In this document: positions 26,188-36,601 of the stretch, piece by piece | How positions within the stretch are numbered: the first letter of the stretch is position 1 | Layout of the letters: every line of letters starts with the position of its first letter | NCBI RefSeq assembly: GCF_900114045.1 | Contig: NZ_FORQ01000002.1 | Location: forward strand, 124,001 to 188,000 | DNA: 64,000 nt | Source: Kaistella treverensis | Lineage (GTDB): Bacteria > Bacteroidota > Bacteroidia > Flavobacteriales > Weeksellaceae | Direction: 5' to 3' | Notes under the pieces: generated by a model | What the model saw: the letters and a program-made list of their open reading frames with translations, nothing else | Told to the model about the DNA's origin: nothing | The model's database searches: none | Translations under genes and position numbers: made by a program

Positions 26188-28335
26188 TTACTGTTGAGCT
26201 GAACGGTTGTAAAGTTCAATTCTGTAATCTTTAATCTTCGCATTGTCCTGTAGGCTTTTCAGGAAAAACTGTCCAAATTGCTGGGAATTTTGTCCTGCGA
26301 TCGCTTCAGCCATTTGCTTCACGTCGCCCGGTTGTTTGTTGATGCTTTCACCTTTTTTCCAAACTACATAAACTCCGGTTAAACCTTCAACTGGTTTGGA
26401 TAATTTATTTTTAGCTACACCAAACGCGGCGCCGGCAACTTTCGGCTCCATTGCACCGTTCACCTGAGGATTCAGCATATTTACCTGTGCAGACTGTTTG
26501 CTGGCTCCGAAAAGTTTTGCGATCTGGTCTAAACTTGAAGCATTAGCGTTGTTAATTTTTTCGGTAATTTTCTTAGCCAATAACTGGTTTCTGATAATTG
26601 GTTCCACCTGGTCGCGCACTGCTTCCGGATCTGCAGAACCTGCGTCCTGAATTCCGTTTACATAAGCTACAACTCTATCTCCTGTTCCTTCGACAGTGAA
26701 AATATCTGTATCACCTTTTTTTGTGTTTTTGTTAAATGCCCACGCGATGATATCTTCGTCTTTGTCCGTTCCAAGTCCCTGCAAAGTTCCCTGGAATCTG
26801 CCAACCTCTTTTGGATTGGTGAACATATAATTATTTTTCTTCGCTAAATTGGCGAATTCATTAAAGCTTTTACCCTGAACCTGCTGAATGAATTTCGTGG
26901 CTTTGGTATATACTTCGTTTTCCGTTTTATCCGATGGTTTGATGGCCTTAACAAGGTTTGCCACTTTATAACCCATGGCACCACTTTTCTTATCTTCGAT
27001 ATTGATGATGTGGTAACCGTATTGTGTTTCTACAACTGCTGTTGCACCTTTACCGTTTGTTGCTAAAAAGTTCAGATATTCCGGCACGAATGGCGTTTCC
27101 GGAGTTGTCCAGCCCACGCTTCCACCTTGAGCGGCAGAACCCGGATCAGCTGAATATTTCAGGAACTGTGCAAATTTTGACGGATCAGCTTTTACTGCAT
27201 TTCCGATAGAATCAGCTAATTTTTTCGCTTCTTCTTTTGAACGTGTTTCTGTACCACCCGCCTGGTTTCCTTTATAAGTCACCAAAATATGTCTTGAAAG
27301 TGTAGAATCCGAAGGTTTTTTATCTAAAAGTTTAGATACTACATAAAAATTCTGCTCTTTATATGGACCAAAAGTTGTCCCGATCGCTGCGGTTGCAACT
27401 TTATCTTTAATTGCTGCCGGCAATTGTGCTGCAGGGAAATATTGTGGGTTGAAAGGCAAATCTGAATTCAAAGCAATGAACATTGAATCGTTTTTCGTGT
27501 TCACGAAATTTTCATTTCCTTCGCTTGTAGGGCTTCCAACGGTCATCAATTTGTTCATTTCCGCCTGCATCGCTGCGTCATCTGCTGCGCTTGGCGCTGC
27601 CGGGAAATACACTACACCAATGTTTCTGCTTGCATCTCTTTTAAATACAGTCGGGTGAAGTTTAATATAATCCGAAATATCTTTAGAGGTTACTTTAACA
27701 GGATTTTTCTGCGCGAAAGCTTCATAATCTACTTTTACAAAATCGATATCAGCAAGCTGATCTCTTTCTTTCATAATCTGCTCTGCTTCTTTTTTGCTTA
27801 CGGTAATTCCGCTGCTTACATTAGCAAAAAGCTGGCGCGCCATCATTCTGTATTCGATGGATTTTCTGGTTTTTAACCAGTTATTGTATAATTCAACATT
27901 ACTGGATTTCAGCTGCGTAACCTGATTTTTAATTTCCTGAATTTTAAAGTTTCCTTTTTCGTCAAAATTGTCTTTATTCTGGGCAAATAAAGGATCGAAC
28001 TGAAGCTGGTTCCAGAACATATCTTCAGTAAGGGTAAGACCCATTTTTTTGAATTGCTGCTCGATCAGTTTAGACTGAACTAACATTTGCCAAGCCTGCT
28101 CTTCCAAACCTTTGGTAGGCTGACCTTGCTGCTGTGCCTGCTGCTGAAGCATGAAAAGCTGATCATCAAAATCTTCTTTAGAAATCTCCTGGCCGTTTAC
28201 TTTACCATAAATTCCGGGTTGTGCACCGAATAATTTTTCCAGACTGTCCGGGTTCACCACGAAAGCCAACATTGCTACCGCTATAATTCCCATTAAAAGC
28301 CAAGGTCTATTTCTAATTTCTCCTAAAATTGCCAT
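26188..28335 (-). CDS. Peptidylprolyl isomerase/chaperone, PpiD/SurA-like
   Basis: A 715 aa inner-membrane anchored periplasmic folding factor. An N-terminal membrane helix (about 12-30) is followed by a SurA_N-type domain (about 35-200), a parvulin PPIC domain (about 345-450, starting SRHILVTYKGN and ending QYGYHIINIEDK), and a long C-terminal helical region. This is the PpiD architecture; it helps newly exported outer-membrane proteins fold. A near-consensus -7 box (TATTTTCG at 28363-28370) lies upstream. Confidence 0.93.
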   Translation of the reverse strand: MAILGEIRNRPWLLMGIIAVAMLAFVVNPDSLEKLFGAQPGIYGKVNGQEISKEDFDDQLFMLQQQAQQQGQPTKGLEEQAWQMLVQSKLIEQQFKKMGLTLTEDMFWNQLQFDPLFAQNKDNFDEKGNFKIQEIKNQVTQLKSSNVELYNNWLKTRKSIEYRMMARQLFANVSSGITVSKKEAEQIMKERDQLADIDFVKVDYEAFAQKNPVKVTSKDISDYIKLHPTVFKRDASRNIGVVYFPAAPSAADDAAMQAEMNKLMTVGSPTSEGNENFVNTKNDSMFIALNSDLPFNPQYFPAAQLPAAIKDKVATAAIGTTFGPYKEQNFYVVSKLLDKKPSDSTLSRHILVTYKGNQAGGTETRSKEEAKKLADSIGNAVKADPSKFAQFLKYSADPGSAAQGGSVGWTTPETPFVPEYLNFLATNGKGATAVVETQYGYHIINIEDKKSGAMGYKVANLVKAIKPSDKTENEVYTKATKFIQQVQGKSFNEFANLAKKNNYMFTNPKEVGRFQGTLQGLGTDKDEDIIAWAFNKNTKKGDTDIFTVEGTGDRVVAYVNGIQDAGSADPEAVRDQVEPIIRNQLLAKKITEKINNANASSLDQIAKLFGASKQSAQVNMLNPQVNGAMEPKVAGAAFGVAKNKLSKPVEGLTGVYVVWKKGESINKQPGDVKQMAEAIAGQNSQQFGQFFLKSLQDNAKIKDYRIELYNRSAQQ

Positions 28336-28570
28336 CTTTTTTTGTATAATTTTATCAGTGTGCGAAAATACACATTTTTAGCAGATTAGAAAAAAAATAA
28401 ACTATTTATTTAAAAGCCCCAATCTTTCCTGTGCCAAATTTGTCTGCGTTTTTACGTGGCATAAACCTTGTCAAAATAAGGAAACCTTTTCGAAGGCCGA
28501 ATTTTCTACCTCCGACGTAGAAGAAACTCCTATAAATTCTATTAAAAATGACAATTTGTCATTCAACCAT

Positions 28571-30973
28571 ATGACAGACTTTGAAGAAATGAAACTTGAC
28601 GAAATTTTAGAAGACGGCTTCAGCATTGTAACTGAGGAAATAAATATAGCAGACATCGCCACCACCGAAGAAGAAGAAAACCAGCTGGTTTTCCCGATTT
28701 TGCCAGTACGAAATATGGTGATGTTCCCGAAAGTGATCATTCCGATAACAGCAGGACGGGAAATGTCCATCAAGCTTTTGGAAGAAGCCCAGAAAAACAA
28801 TAAGCTCATCGGGATTTTAAGCCAGAATAATTCGGGTATCGAAAATCCGGAAACTACAGATTTGTACGAAATCGGGACTTTAGCGAAAATCATTAAAATC
28901 ATTAAACTTCCCGAAGGAAATATTACCGCCATTACACGCGGTTTTCAGCGTTTTAAAGTAAAAAAATTCACGGCTAAAAGGCCATATTTTTTAGCGGAAA
29001 TAGAAAAGCTGAAAGACGTTCCCACCAAAAAGAAAGAAGAGTACGAAGCTTTGCTTGAAAATATTAAAGCGCTTGCGCTGAAAATTATTGAGCTTGATCC
29101 AAACATACCGAACGCCGCGAATTTTGCGATAAGCAATATGTCGGATAATGAAGATTTATTAAATTTTATCTGCTGTAATGCCAATTTTTTGTCAAATCAA
29201 AAACAGAAGCTTTTGGAAGAAAAAAGCCTGCTGATACGTGCCGAAAAATGTTACACGCTGATGCACGACGAATTTCGCAAGCTGGAATTGCGCAGCCAGA
29301 TTCACCAAAAAACCTCGAAAGATCTAGACAAACAGCAACGCGAATATTTTCTGAATCAGCAAATTCGCACGATTCAGGAAGAACTGGGCGGCGGTCCGGA
29401 ATCTGACGTTGAAGAATTGCTGGACAAAGCCAAAAAAATAAAATGGAGCGAGGAAGTTGAAGAGCATTTCAAAAAAGAAATTAACCGTTTGCAGCGCCAA
29501 AATCCGAATTCTCCGGATTACAACGTGCAGCGAAATTATCTGGATTTTTTTACCGATTTACCTTGGAATAATTACTCGAAAGACATTTTTGATATCGCTA
29601 AAGCCGAAAAAGTGCTCGATAAAGCGCATTACGGTTTAGAGGACATTAAAAAAAGAATTTTGGAACACATGGCTGTTCTGAAATTGAAAAATAATATGAA
29701 ATCGCCGATTTTATGTTTGGTCGGTCCTCCCGGCGTCGGAAAAACCTCACTCGGCAAATCGGTTGCGGATGCTTTGGGTAGAAAATATGTAAGATTATCG
29801 CTCGGCGGACTTCATGACGAATCTGAAATCCGTGGTCACCGGAAAACTTATATCGGTGCAATGGCGGGACGAATTTTGCAGTCCATTAAAAAAGCGGGAA
29901 CCTCCAATCCGGTAATTGTTCTGGATGAAATCGATAAAATAGCGACCGGAATTCACGGTGATCCAAGCTCAGCTTTGCTTGAAGTTTTAGATCCGGAGCA
30001 AAACAATTCCTTCTACGACAACTTCCTGGAACTCGGTTATGATTTATCGAAAGTAATGTTCATTGCCACCGCAAACTCTTTATCTACCGTGCAGCGTCCG
30101 CTTTTGGACCGAATGGAAATCATTCAGATTGCCGGCTACACTTTAGAGGAAAAAGTAGAAATTGCAAAACGCCATTTAATTAAAAAACAGCAGGAAGAAA
30201 ACGGTTTAGACACCAAATCATTTAAACTCGGAAATGCCGAGTTGAAACATATTATTGATGCACATACGTCTGAAAGTGGCGTGCGAAGATTGGAAAAACA
30301 AATCGCGTCAATAGCCCGCTGGGTTGCCTTGCAAACCGCAATGGAAAAAGAGTACAATGCAAAAATTTCCATAGAAAAAGTGGACGAAATTCTCGGCGTT
30401 CCGCGGCCCCGAAGTTTGGCGGAAATCTCCGATGTTCCCGGTGTCGTAACCGGATTAGCCTGGACGGAAGTAGGCGGCGACATCCTTTTCATTGAAAGTA
30501 TTTTAAGCGAAGGCAAAGGAAATCTCACCATGACCGGAAATCTTGGGAATGTTATGAAAGAATCGGCGACTATCGCGTTGGAATACATTAAAGCAAAACA
30601 CGACAAACTCGGCATTTCTGCAGAAGATATTCAGAAAAAAAACATCCACGTTCACGTTCCGGAAGGCGCGACACCAAAAGACGGGCCGTCTGCGGGAATC
30701 GCGATGTTAACCTCGATTGTTTCCAGCTTTAAAAATCAAAAAGTAAAACCTCATCTTGCAATGACCGGCGAAATTACCTTGCGTGGAAAAGTGTTACCTG
30801 TCGGTGGAATTAAAGAAAAACTTTTAGCCGCTGCACGCGCCGGAATTAAAGAAATCATCCTGTGTGAAGCCAATCGCAAAGATGTGGAAGAAATTAAAAA
30901 AGATTATCTGAAAGACCTCAAAATAAATTACGTAAAAACCATGAGCGAAGTCGTGGATTTAGCTTTAAAGTAA
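28571..30973 (+). CDS. lon: ATP-dependent Lon protease
   Basis: Homo-oligomeric AAA+ serine protease, 800 aa from the ATG at 28571 (805 aa from TTG 28556). An N-terminal substrate-binding LAN domain (about 40-240) and helical region are followed by the AAA module with Walker A GPPGVGKT (about 388-395) and Walker [10 protein letters not shown]. The C-terminal protease domain has the Ser-Lys dyad in DGPSAG (about Ser707) and [10 protein letters not shown]. It degrades misfolded and regulatory proteins in the cytosol. No TAnnTTTG box is clear upstream, and the choice between TTG and ATG is not certain. Confidence 0.98.
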   Translation: MTDFEEMKLDEILEDGFSIVTEEINIADIATTEEEENQLVFPILPVRNMVMFPKVIIPITAGREMSIKLLEEAQKNNKLIGILSQNNSGIENPETTDLYEIGTLAKIIKIIKLPEGNITAITRGFQRFKVKKFTAKRPYFLAEIEKLKDVPTKKKEEYEALLENIKALALKIIELDPNIPNAANFAISNMSDNEDLLNFICCNANFLSNQKQKLLEEKSLLIRAEKCYTLMHDEFRKLELRSQIHQKTSKDLDKQQREYFLNQQIRTIQEELGGGPESDVEELLDKAKKIKWSEEVEEHFKKEINRLQRQNPNSPDYNVQRNYLDFFTDLPWNNYSKDIFDIAKAEKVLDKAHYGLEDIKKRILEHMAVLKLKNNMKSPILCLVGPPGVGKTSLGKSVADALGRKYVRLSLGGLHDESEIRGHRKTYIGAMAGRILQSIKKAGTSNPVIVLDEIDKIATGIHGDPSSALLEVLDPEQNNSFYDNFLELGYDLSKVMFIATANSLSTVQRPLLDRMEIIQIAGYTLEEKVEIAKRHLIKKQQEENGLDTKSFKLGNAELKHIIDAHTSESGVRRLEKQIASIARWVALQTAMEKEYNAKISIEKVDEILGVPRPRSLAEISDVPGVVTGLAWTEVGGDILFIESILSEGKGNLTMTGNLGNVMKESATIALEYIKAKHDKLGISAEDIQKKNIHVHVPEGATPKDGPSAGIAMLTSIVSSFKNQKVKPHLAMTGEITLRGKVLPVGGIKEKLLAAARAGIKEIILCEANRKDVEEIKKDYLKDLKINYVKTMSEVVDLALK

Positions 30974-30981
30974 AAAAGAAA

Positions 30982-31007
30982 AAATGCCCTTTTTAGGGCG
31001 TTTTTTT
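30982..31007 (+). terminator. Terminator after lon
   Basis: GCCCT (30986-30990), loop TTTT, AGGGC (30995-30999), then a run of seven T after one G. Confidence 0.85.
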
Positions 31008-31058
31008 ATTTCAAAAATGAACTTTTTGGAGATAAAAATTACGGAAATGCAAAAGCTT

Positions 31059-31092
31059 AAAAATTTGCCGTTTTAGCACCGAAAAATTTAAT
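31059..31092. repeat. Dispersed palindromic repeat, copy 2
   Basis: Reads AAAAATTTGCCGTTTTAGCA and continues into CCGAAAAATTTAATT. The left half is identical to other copies in the AATTTGCCG core; the right half is diverged. Located in the lon-pgi gap, upstream of the pgi promoter. Confidence 0.5.
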
Positions 31093-31164
31093 TCTACATT
31101 TTTAGCAGAAGTAAAATGATAGAAAATCTCAGAACGTATTTTTTCCCGAGGTTTTATTTTTCCT

Positions 31165-31172
31165 TAAATTTG
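31165..31172 (+). promoter_or_regulatory. -7 promoter box for pgi
   Basis: TAAATTTG, a full TAnnTTTG match, 49 bases before the ATG at 31222. Confidence 0.5.
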
Positions 31173-31221
31173 CACGACTTTATAATTCGCCGGGCTTTAA
31201 TCACCATTAAAATTTAAAAAA

Positions 31222-32862
31222 ATGTTGCCTAAAATAAATCCAACGCACACCACTGCCTGGAAAAATCTCACCAAACACTTTGCTGAAACCGATTTCGACC
31301 TTAGAACTATGTTCCAGGAAAATCCTGAAAGGTTTAAAGATTTTTCCGTTCAAAGAGAAAATTACCTTTTTGATTATTCAAAGAATTTAATTGATCAGGA
31401 AACCTTTGGATTTTTGCAGGATTTAGCTGAAGAATGCGACCTGAAATCTGCAATAAATGCCATGTTTAGCGGCGAAAAAATAAACGAAACCGAAGGCCGC
31501 GCTGTTTTGCACACCGCGCTTCGGGATTTTTCAGATAACGAAATACTGGTTGACAGCGAAAACATCAAACCTGCAATCAGAAAGGTTTTGGATCAGATGA
31601 AAACCTTTTCGGAAAAAATTATCTCGGGTGAACACACCGGATTTTCAGGACAGGAAATCACCGACGTGGTCAATATCGGAATTGGCGGTTCAGATTTAGG
31701 TCCGGTGATGGTTTGTTCGGCTTTAAAACATTTTAAAACACGGCTAAACGCGCATTTTGTTTCGAATGTAGACGGAAATCATATCGCTGAAGTGCTTAAA
31801 AATCTAAATCCGGAAACAACGCTTTTCATCATTGCTTCCAAAACTTTTACCACGCAGGAAACCATGACCAATGCAGAATCTGCAAAATCCTGGTTTTTAA
31901 AAAGCGGAAAAGAAACAGATGTTGAAAAACATTTTGTGGCACTTTCCACCAACGTAGAGGCGGTAAAAAAATTCGGCATTGCAGAGGAAAATATTTTCGA
32001 ATTCTGGGATTGGGTTGGCGGCAGATATTCACTTTGGAGCGCGATTGGTTTAAGCATCGTGCTTTTCGTGGGATACGAAAATTTCGAACAGCTCCTAAAA
32101 GGGGCACACGAAACCGATACACATTTCCGAACAGCAGATTTTAAAGAAAATGTGCCGGTTTTAATGGCACTTAGCGGAATTTGGTACCGCAACTTTTTTG
32201 ATGCCGGAACGTACGCGATTTTGCCTTATTCCCAGTATTTAGACCGTTTTCCGGCATATCTTCAGCAAGGCGATATGGAAAGCAACGGAAAATGTGTTGA
32301 CAGAAATGGCGATTTTGTAGATTATGAAACCGGACCGGTAATTTGGGGCGAACCCGGAACTAACGGCCAGCACGCCTTTTACCAGCTGATTCATCAGGGA
32401 ACGCAGCTGATTCCGGCAGATTTTATTGCTTATGCAAAATCGTGCAACGTAATTTCCGATCATCAGGAAAAATTATTGGCGAACTTTTTTGCGCAAACTG
32501 AAGCTTTAGCTTTTGGAAAAACGCCGGATGAAGTTCGGGCAGAATTAGAAAAAACGGGCATTTCAGGAGAAGAAATTGAGGAACTGGTAAACTTTAAAGT
32601 TTTTCAGGGAAATACACCGACGAATTCCTTTATTTTCGAGGAATTAACACCGTTTTCACTTGGCCAATTAATCGCGCTGTACGAACATAAAATTTTCGTG
32701 CAAGGTGTAATTTGGAATATTTTCAGTTTCGATCAGTTCGGTGTGGAATTGGGAAAAGTGCTTGCCGGAAAAATTTTAGCAGAATTGAAAAGTTCCGAGC
32801 GGGTAAATTCACATGATTCTTCTACCAACGGACTCATGAAATATTTTAAAGCGAAAAAATAA
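31222..32862 (+). CDS. pgi: Glucose-6-phosphate isomerase
   Basis: Interconverts glucose-6-phosphate and fructose-6-phosphate in glycolysis and gluconeogenesis; 546 aa, standard for the long bacterial/eukaryal form. Visible features are [14 protein letters not shown] in the first sugar-isomerase domain, [13 protein letters not shown] for phosphate binding, [17 protein letters not shown], and [18 protein letters not shown] with the catalytic Glu and His. Cytosolic. Own promoter; the gap to folD is 29 bases, so folD-queE may follow on the same transcript. Confidence 0.98.
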   Translation: MLPKINPTHTTAWKNLTKHFAETDFDLRTMFQENPERFKDFSVQRENYLFDYSKNLIDQETFGFLQDLAEECDLKSAINAMFSGEKINETEGRAVLHTALRDFSDNEILVDSENIKPAIRKVLDQMKTFSEKIISGEHTGFSGQEITDVVNIGIGGSDLGPVMVCSALKHFKTRLNAHFVSNVDGNHIAEVLKNLNPETTLFIIASKTFTTQETMTNAESAKSWFLKSGKETDVEKHFVALSTNVEAVKKFGIAEENIFEFWDWVGGRYSLWSAIGLSIVLFVGYENFEQLLKGAHETDTHFRTADFKENVPVLMALSGIWYRNFFDAGTYAILPYSQYLDRFPAYLQQGDMESNGKCVDRNGDFVDYETGPVIWGEPGTNGQHAFYQLIHQGTQLIPADFIAYAKSCNVISDHQEKLLANFFAQTEALAFGKTPDEVRAELEKTGISGEEIEELVNFKVFQGNTPTNSFIFEELTPFSLGQLIALYEHKIFVQGVIWNIFSFDQFGVELGKVLAGKILAELKSSERVNSHDSSTNGLMKYFKAKK

Positions 32863-32891
32863 AGTTCTCATAAAAAACTAAAAGTAAAACC

Positions 32892-33776
32892 ATGGCACAA
32901 ATTCTCGACGGACTGAAAGTTTCCAAAGAAATAAAAGAAGAAATCCGCATCGAAGTTGAAAAAATCGTTGAAAACCGCAGACGTCCGCCACATTTAGTCG
33001 CTATTTTGGTCGGCAAAAACGGCGCGAGTATGACGTATGTAAATAATAAGATTAAGGACTGCCACGACGTGGGTTTCCGGTCTTCATTGGTGGAATTTCC
33101 GAGCACGGTTTCTGAAGCCGAACTGTTAGAAAAAATAGATGAGCTGAATAAATCCAAAGATGTAGACGGTTTCATCGTTCAACTGCCTTTGCCACAGCAA
33201 ATCGATCAGGAAAAAATCATCATGGCAATTGATCCACGAAAGGATGTGGATGGTTTTCACCCGGAAAATTTCGGAAAAATGGCGCTTGAAATGGATACTT
33301 TTTTGCCCGCCACGCCGTTTGGAATTTTGACTTTACTTGAAAGATATCAAATCGATACCAAAGGAAAACATTGCGTGATCATCGGCAGAAGCAGAATTGT
33401 CGGAAAACCGATGAGCATTTTGATGGGAAGAAAAGATTTCCCAGGAAATTCTACCGTGACTTTAACGCATTCTTACACACCGCACATTGAACAATACACG
33501 CTGAAAGCTGATATCGTAATTACCGCGCTGGGCGATCCGAACTTCCTGAAAGGAAATATGATTAAAGAAGGCGCTGTTATCGTTGACGTGGGAATTACGC
33601 GCGTGGAAGACCAATCCGCAAAAGGTTACACGCTTGTTGGCGACGTAGATTTTGAAAGCTGTAATGACAAAGCAAGCTGGATTACACCAGTGCCGGGTGG
33701 CGTAGGCCCGATGACCAGAGCCATGTTAATGAAAAACACGCTGCTGGCTTACAAAACCTCAGTTTATAATGACTAA
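32892..33776 (+). CDS. folD: Bifunctional methylenetetrahydrofolate dehydrogenase/cyclohydrolase
   Basis: FolD converts 5,10-methylene-THF to 10-formyl-THF, supplying one-carbon units for purines and formyl-Met. 294 aa, typical. The catalytic Tyr/Lys pair is in YVNNKIKDC, the substrate loop in VQLPLPQQI, the NAD(P) site in GRSRIVGKPM, and the closing motif is PVPGGVGPMTRAML. It overlaps queE by 8 bases, showing coupled translation. Confidence 0.98.
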   Translation: MAQILDGLKVSKEIKEEIRIEVEKIVENRRRPPHLVAILVGKNGASMTYVNNKIKDCHDVGFRSSLVEFPSTVSEAELLEKIDELNKSKDVDGFIVQLPLPQQIDQEKIIMAIDPRKDVDGFHPENFGKMALEMDTFLPATPFGILTLLERYQIDTKGKHCVIIGRSRIVGKPMSILMGRKDFPGNSTVTLTHSYTPHIEQYTLKADIVITALGDPNFLKGNMIKEGAVIVDVGITRVEDQSAKGYTLVGDVDFESCNDKASWITPVPGGVGPMTRAMLMKNTLLAYKTSVYND

Positions 33777-34401
33777 AGAAGAAGAAAATATTTTATTGAA
33801 AGAAGGTAAAATGCTCCCCGTGATGGAGCACTTTTATACCATTCAGGGCGAAGGCGCGCACACCGGAAAAGCCGCATATTTCATCCGTCTTGGCGGCTGT
33901 GACGTGGGATGTCACTGGTGCGACGTGAAAGAAAGCTGGGACCCAAATCTGCACCCGCTATTAAATACGGAAGAAATTGCCCAAACAGCGGCAAGAAATT
34001 GTAAAACTATCGTGTTGACAGGCGGTGAACCGCTGATGTACAATTTGGAATATTTAACCCGAAGATTGAAAGAGCTTGGCTGCGACATCCACATCGAAAC
34101 TTCCGGAGCGTATGAAATGAGTGGACATCTGGACTGGATTACGCTTTCACCAAAAAAAACCGGCTTGCCAAAACCAGCGATTTACGAAAAAGCCAGCGAG
34201 CTGAAAATGATTATTTTCAACAATAACGATTTTAAATTTGCTGAAGAACAAGCCGCGAAAGTTTCGGAAAGCTGCGAACTTTATTTACAAAGTGAATGGA
34301 GCAAACGAAATGAAATGTACCCAAAAATCACGGATTATATTTTAGCAAACCCGAAATGGCGGGCTTCTGTGCAAACGCATAAATATTTGAATATTCCGTA
34401 A
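33769..34401 (+). CDS. queE: 7-carboxy-7-deazaguanine synthase
   Basis: Radical SAM enzyme of 210 aa making 7-carboxy-7-deazaguanine from 6-carboxytetrahydropterin on the way to queuosine. The cluster motif is C-x3-C-x2-C in GGCDVGCHWCDVKESWD, and TGGEPLMYN is the SAM-binding GGE segment. The start overlaps the end of folD; a link between folate and pterin chemistry is plausible but not needed. Other queuosine genes are outside this window. The stop codon lies in a weak inverted repeat (CGTAAAT/ATTTACG, 34397-34418). Confidence 0.95.
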   Translation: MTKEEENILLKEGKMLPVMEHFYTIQGEGAHTGKAAYFIRLGGCDVGCHWCDVKESWDPNLHPLLNTEEIAQTAARNCKTIVLTGGEPLMYNLEYLTRRLKELGCDIHIETSGAYEMSGHLDWITLSPKKTGLPKPAIYEKASELKMIIFNNNDFKFAEEQAAKVSESCELYLQSEWSKRNEMYPKITDYILANPKWRASVQTHKYLNIP

Positions 34402-34435
34402 ATTATAGTAGATTTACGAGTAGCTTTCGTTTGCA

Positions 34436-35806
34436 ATGCAGAAAATCCGGTACTCGAGATATTTCCGACTTGTCTTTATACTGCTCGACATCCTGGTGAT
34501 TTCGGCGGTTTTTATTTATTTCTATTTAAAAAATTACCGTGAATTATTTGCAGAATTCACATCGGAACAAAATATTCTTTCAATCACTCTACTGATTTTA
34601 TTCTGGATTTTACTCAGTGGGCGCACCAAGCTGTATTCCGTACCGCGAACCATAACGTACACGCTTTATTTAGAAAGACTCGTAACGCATATATTACTCT
34701 TCATTTTCGGGGTGGTTTTGCTGGCAAAAGTCAGCAATAACGATTTTCTGAAACAGGACCGCGCGTGGATGGGACTGAGTCTGTTTTTCATTTTATTCTT
34801 TCTTAAATCAGCCATTTTTTTCGCTTTAAAATACATCCGAACTTTAGGCTGGAATTACCGGAACATTATGTTTCTAGTGGATGACACTTCGGCTAAAATG
34901 CTCAAAACCATTTTAAATGAGAGAAAAGATTACGGTTTTAGAAACTGGGAATATCCGCCGAGGGAAAATATAAACCTGCAAAATCTGGTCAGTTTCTGGC
35001 GAAAAAACGGGATTCACACCATGTATCTTTCCGCGGAATCCGCGGAATTATACCGCGATAAGGAAGATGAAATTTATGAACTTGCGGAAAAATATCAGGT
35101 TCGTATCAGCTTGATTCCGAGTGTCATCAATAATTTTTTTGAGTTTGACCTCAGCTATATCGAAACGCAGCCAGTTTTCGTACGGGTAAAATTCCCACTT
35201 GATAATCTGGTGAACAGTCTGATAAAAAGAACATTCGACCTGCTTTTTTCGGCGCTTGTTTTGTTATTTATCTGCAGCTGGCTTTTTCCTATCATTGCTG
35301 TTATGATAAAAATGGGCGATAAAGGCCCGATTTTTTTTGTTCAGAAAAGATACGGTTTTCATGACCGCATTTTTAACTGTATAAAGTTCCGCTCGATGCG
35401 CGTGAACGGCGAATGTACCACGAAAACCACCGCGCCGGATGATGACAGAATTACCAAAATCGGCAGATTTTTGCGCAGAACAAGCTTGGACGAAATGCCG
35501 CAGTTTTTCAATGTTTTAAAAGGTGAAATGTCTGTCGTAGGACCGCGGCCACACATGCTTTTAATTGATGATTTTTACAAACCGAAAATCGGTCGCTATT
35601 CCGTTCGAAGTTTGGTAAAACCCGGAATTTCCGGTCTGGCACAGGTGAACGGTTTGCGCGGCGACAATGGCGATATGGAAATTGCCATGCAAAAACGGAT
35701 TTTGGCAGATAACTTCTACGTGAAAAAATGGACGATGAGTCTGGACATTGTAATCATCATCAAAACCATTATTTTGCTGATTGCCGGCGACAAGAACGCT
35801 CGCTAG
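34436..35806 (+). CDS. Exopolysaccharide polyprenyl glycosylphosphotransferase (WcaJ-like sugar transferase)
   Basis: A 456 aa membrane enzyme that transfers a sugar-1-phosphate to undecaprenyl phosphate, starting surface glycan synthesis. About four N-terminal helices are followed by a CoA-binding-like domain and the C-terminal bacterial sugar transferase domain (about 258-450) with KRTFDLLFSA, the KFRSM motif, TSLDEMPQFFNVLKGEMS and VGPRP. It could feed the flippase/GT4 cluster at 18-22 kb, but that is inference. A weak -7 match (TAGCTTTC) lies just upstream. Confidence 0.93.
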   Translation: MQKIRYSRYFRLVFILLDILVISAVFIYFYLKNYRELFAEFTSEQNILSITLLILFWILLSGRTKLYSVPRTITYTLYLERLVTHILLFIFGVVLLAKVSNNDFLKQDRAWMGLSLFFILFFLKSAIFFALKYIRTLGWNYRNIMFLVDDTSAKMLKTILNERKDYGFRNWEYPPRENINLQNLVSFWRKNGIHTMYLSAESAELYRDKEDEIYELAEKYQVRISLIPSVINNFFEFDLSYIETQPVFVRVKFPLDNLVNSLIKRTFDLLFSALVLLFICSWLFPIIAVMIKMGDKGPIFFVQKRYGFHDRIFNCIKFRSMRVNGECTTKTTAPDDDRITKIGRFLRRTSLDEMPQFFNVLKGEMSVVGPRPHMLLIDDFYKPKIGRYSVRSLVKPGISGLAQVNGLRGDNGDMEIAMQKRILADNFYVKKWTMSLDIVIIIKTIILLIAGDKNAR

Positions 35807-35848
35807 AATTGATGAAATAAAAAAAATAAAAAACACTAATTTAGCCAA

Positions 35849-36601
35849 ATGTTAAAAAATCTGTTCAGCCAAGTTGGCGCGTACTTTATACTTTTAGGAA
35901 AAACCCTGAAAAGACCTCAAAAGTCTTCGGTATTTTTCAAACTTTTGATGCGTGAGATTTACGATTTGGGCGTAAATTCTTTTGGTTTAACGTTGTTTAC
36001 TTCCACGTTTGTTGGCGCAGTTGTCGCGATTCAGATGTATAATAACTTTTCCGCCTCCACATTTCCGATTCCGAATTCTTTTATCGGATACGCTACGAAA
36101 GTCGTTTTGATTCTGGAATTTGCACCCACGATTATTTCCGTAATTCTGGCGGGAAAAGTAGGTTCTTATATTGCTTCAAGTATTGGAACAATGCGTGTTA
36201 CGGAGCAAATTGATGCTTTAGATATTATGGGCGTTAATTCACCCAATTTTTTGATTTTCCCAAAAATTTTAGCCAGCGTAATCTTCAATCCTTTACTGAT
36301 CGCCATTAGTATCGTTTTCGGTATTTGGGGCGGTTATCTTGCCGGTCTCGCGACAGGAAGCTGGAGTAAAGCCGATTATATCACAGGAATCCAAATGTAT
36401 ATGCCCCAGCATTTTATTTGGTATGCGTTTTTCAAGACTGCAGTTTTTGCCTTTTTAATTGCGACAATTCCGGCCTATTTTGGTTATAATGTGAAAGGCG
36501 GCTCGCTGGAAGTAGGCCGTGCGAGTACGCAAGCCGTAGTATGGACGATTGTAGCGATCATCGTTATGAATTTAATTTTAACACAAATGTTCCTCAGCTA
36601 A
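35849..36601 (+). CDS. mlaE: MlaE-family ABC transporter permease
   Basis: A 250 aa inner-membrane permease with about five helices and the MlaE signatures VGAVVAIQMYNNF and LAGKVGSYIASSIGTMRVTE. With MlaF and an MCE protein (MlaD) it moves phospholipids between membranes. Its stop overlaps the mlaF ATG by one base (TAATG). A near-match -7 box (TAATTTAG) lies about 15 bases upstream. Confidence 0.95.
   Translation: MLKNLFSQVGAYFILLGKTLKRPQKSSVFFKLLMREIYDLGVNSFGLTLFTSTFVGAVVAIQMYNNFSASTFPIPNSFIGYATKVVLILEFAPTIISVILAGKVGSYIASSIGTMRVTEQIDALDIMGVNSPNFLIFPKILASVIFNPLLIAISIVFGIWGGYLAGLATGSWSKADYITGIQMYMPQHFIWYAFFKTAVFAFLIATIPAYFGYNVKGGSLEVGRASTQAVVWTIVAIIVMNLILTQMFLS

Noticed and set aside
28471-28932. 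Minus-strand 153-codon ORF over the lon start
   Set aside because: Shadow of the lon frame with low-complexity Ser/Phe content.
34397-34418. Terminator after queE
   Set aside because: The 7-bp AT-rich inverted repeat has an 8-base loop and no following T-run; at best a weak operator.
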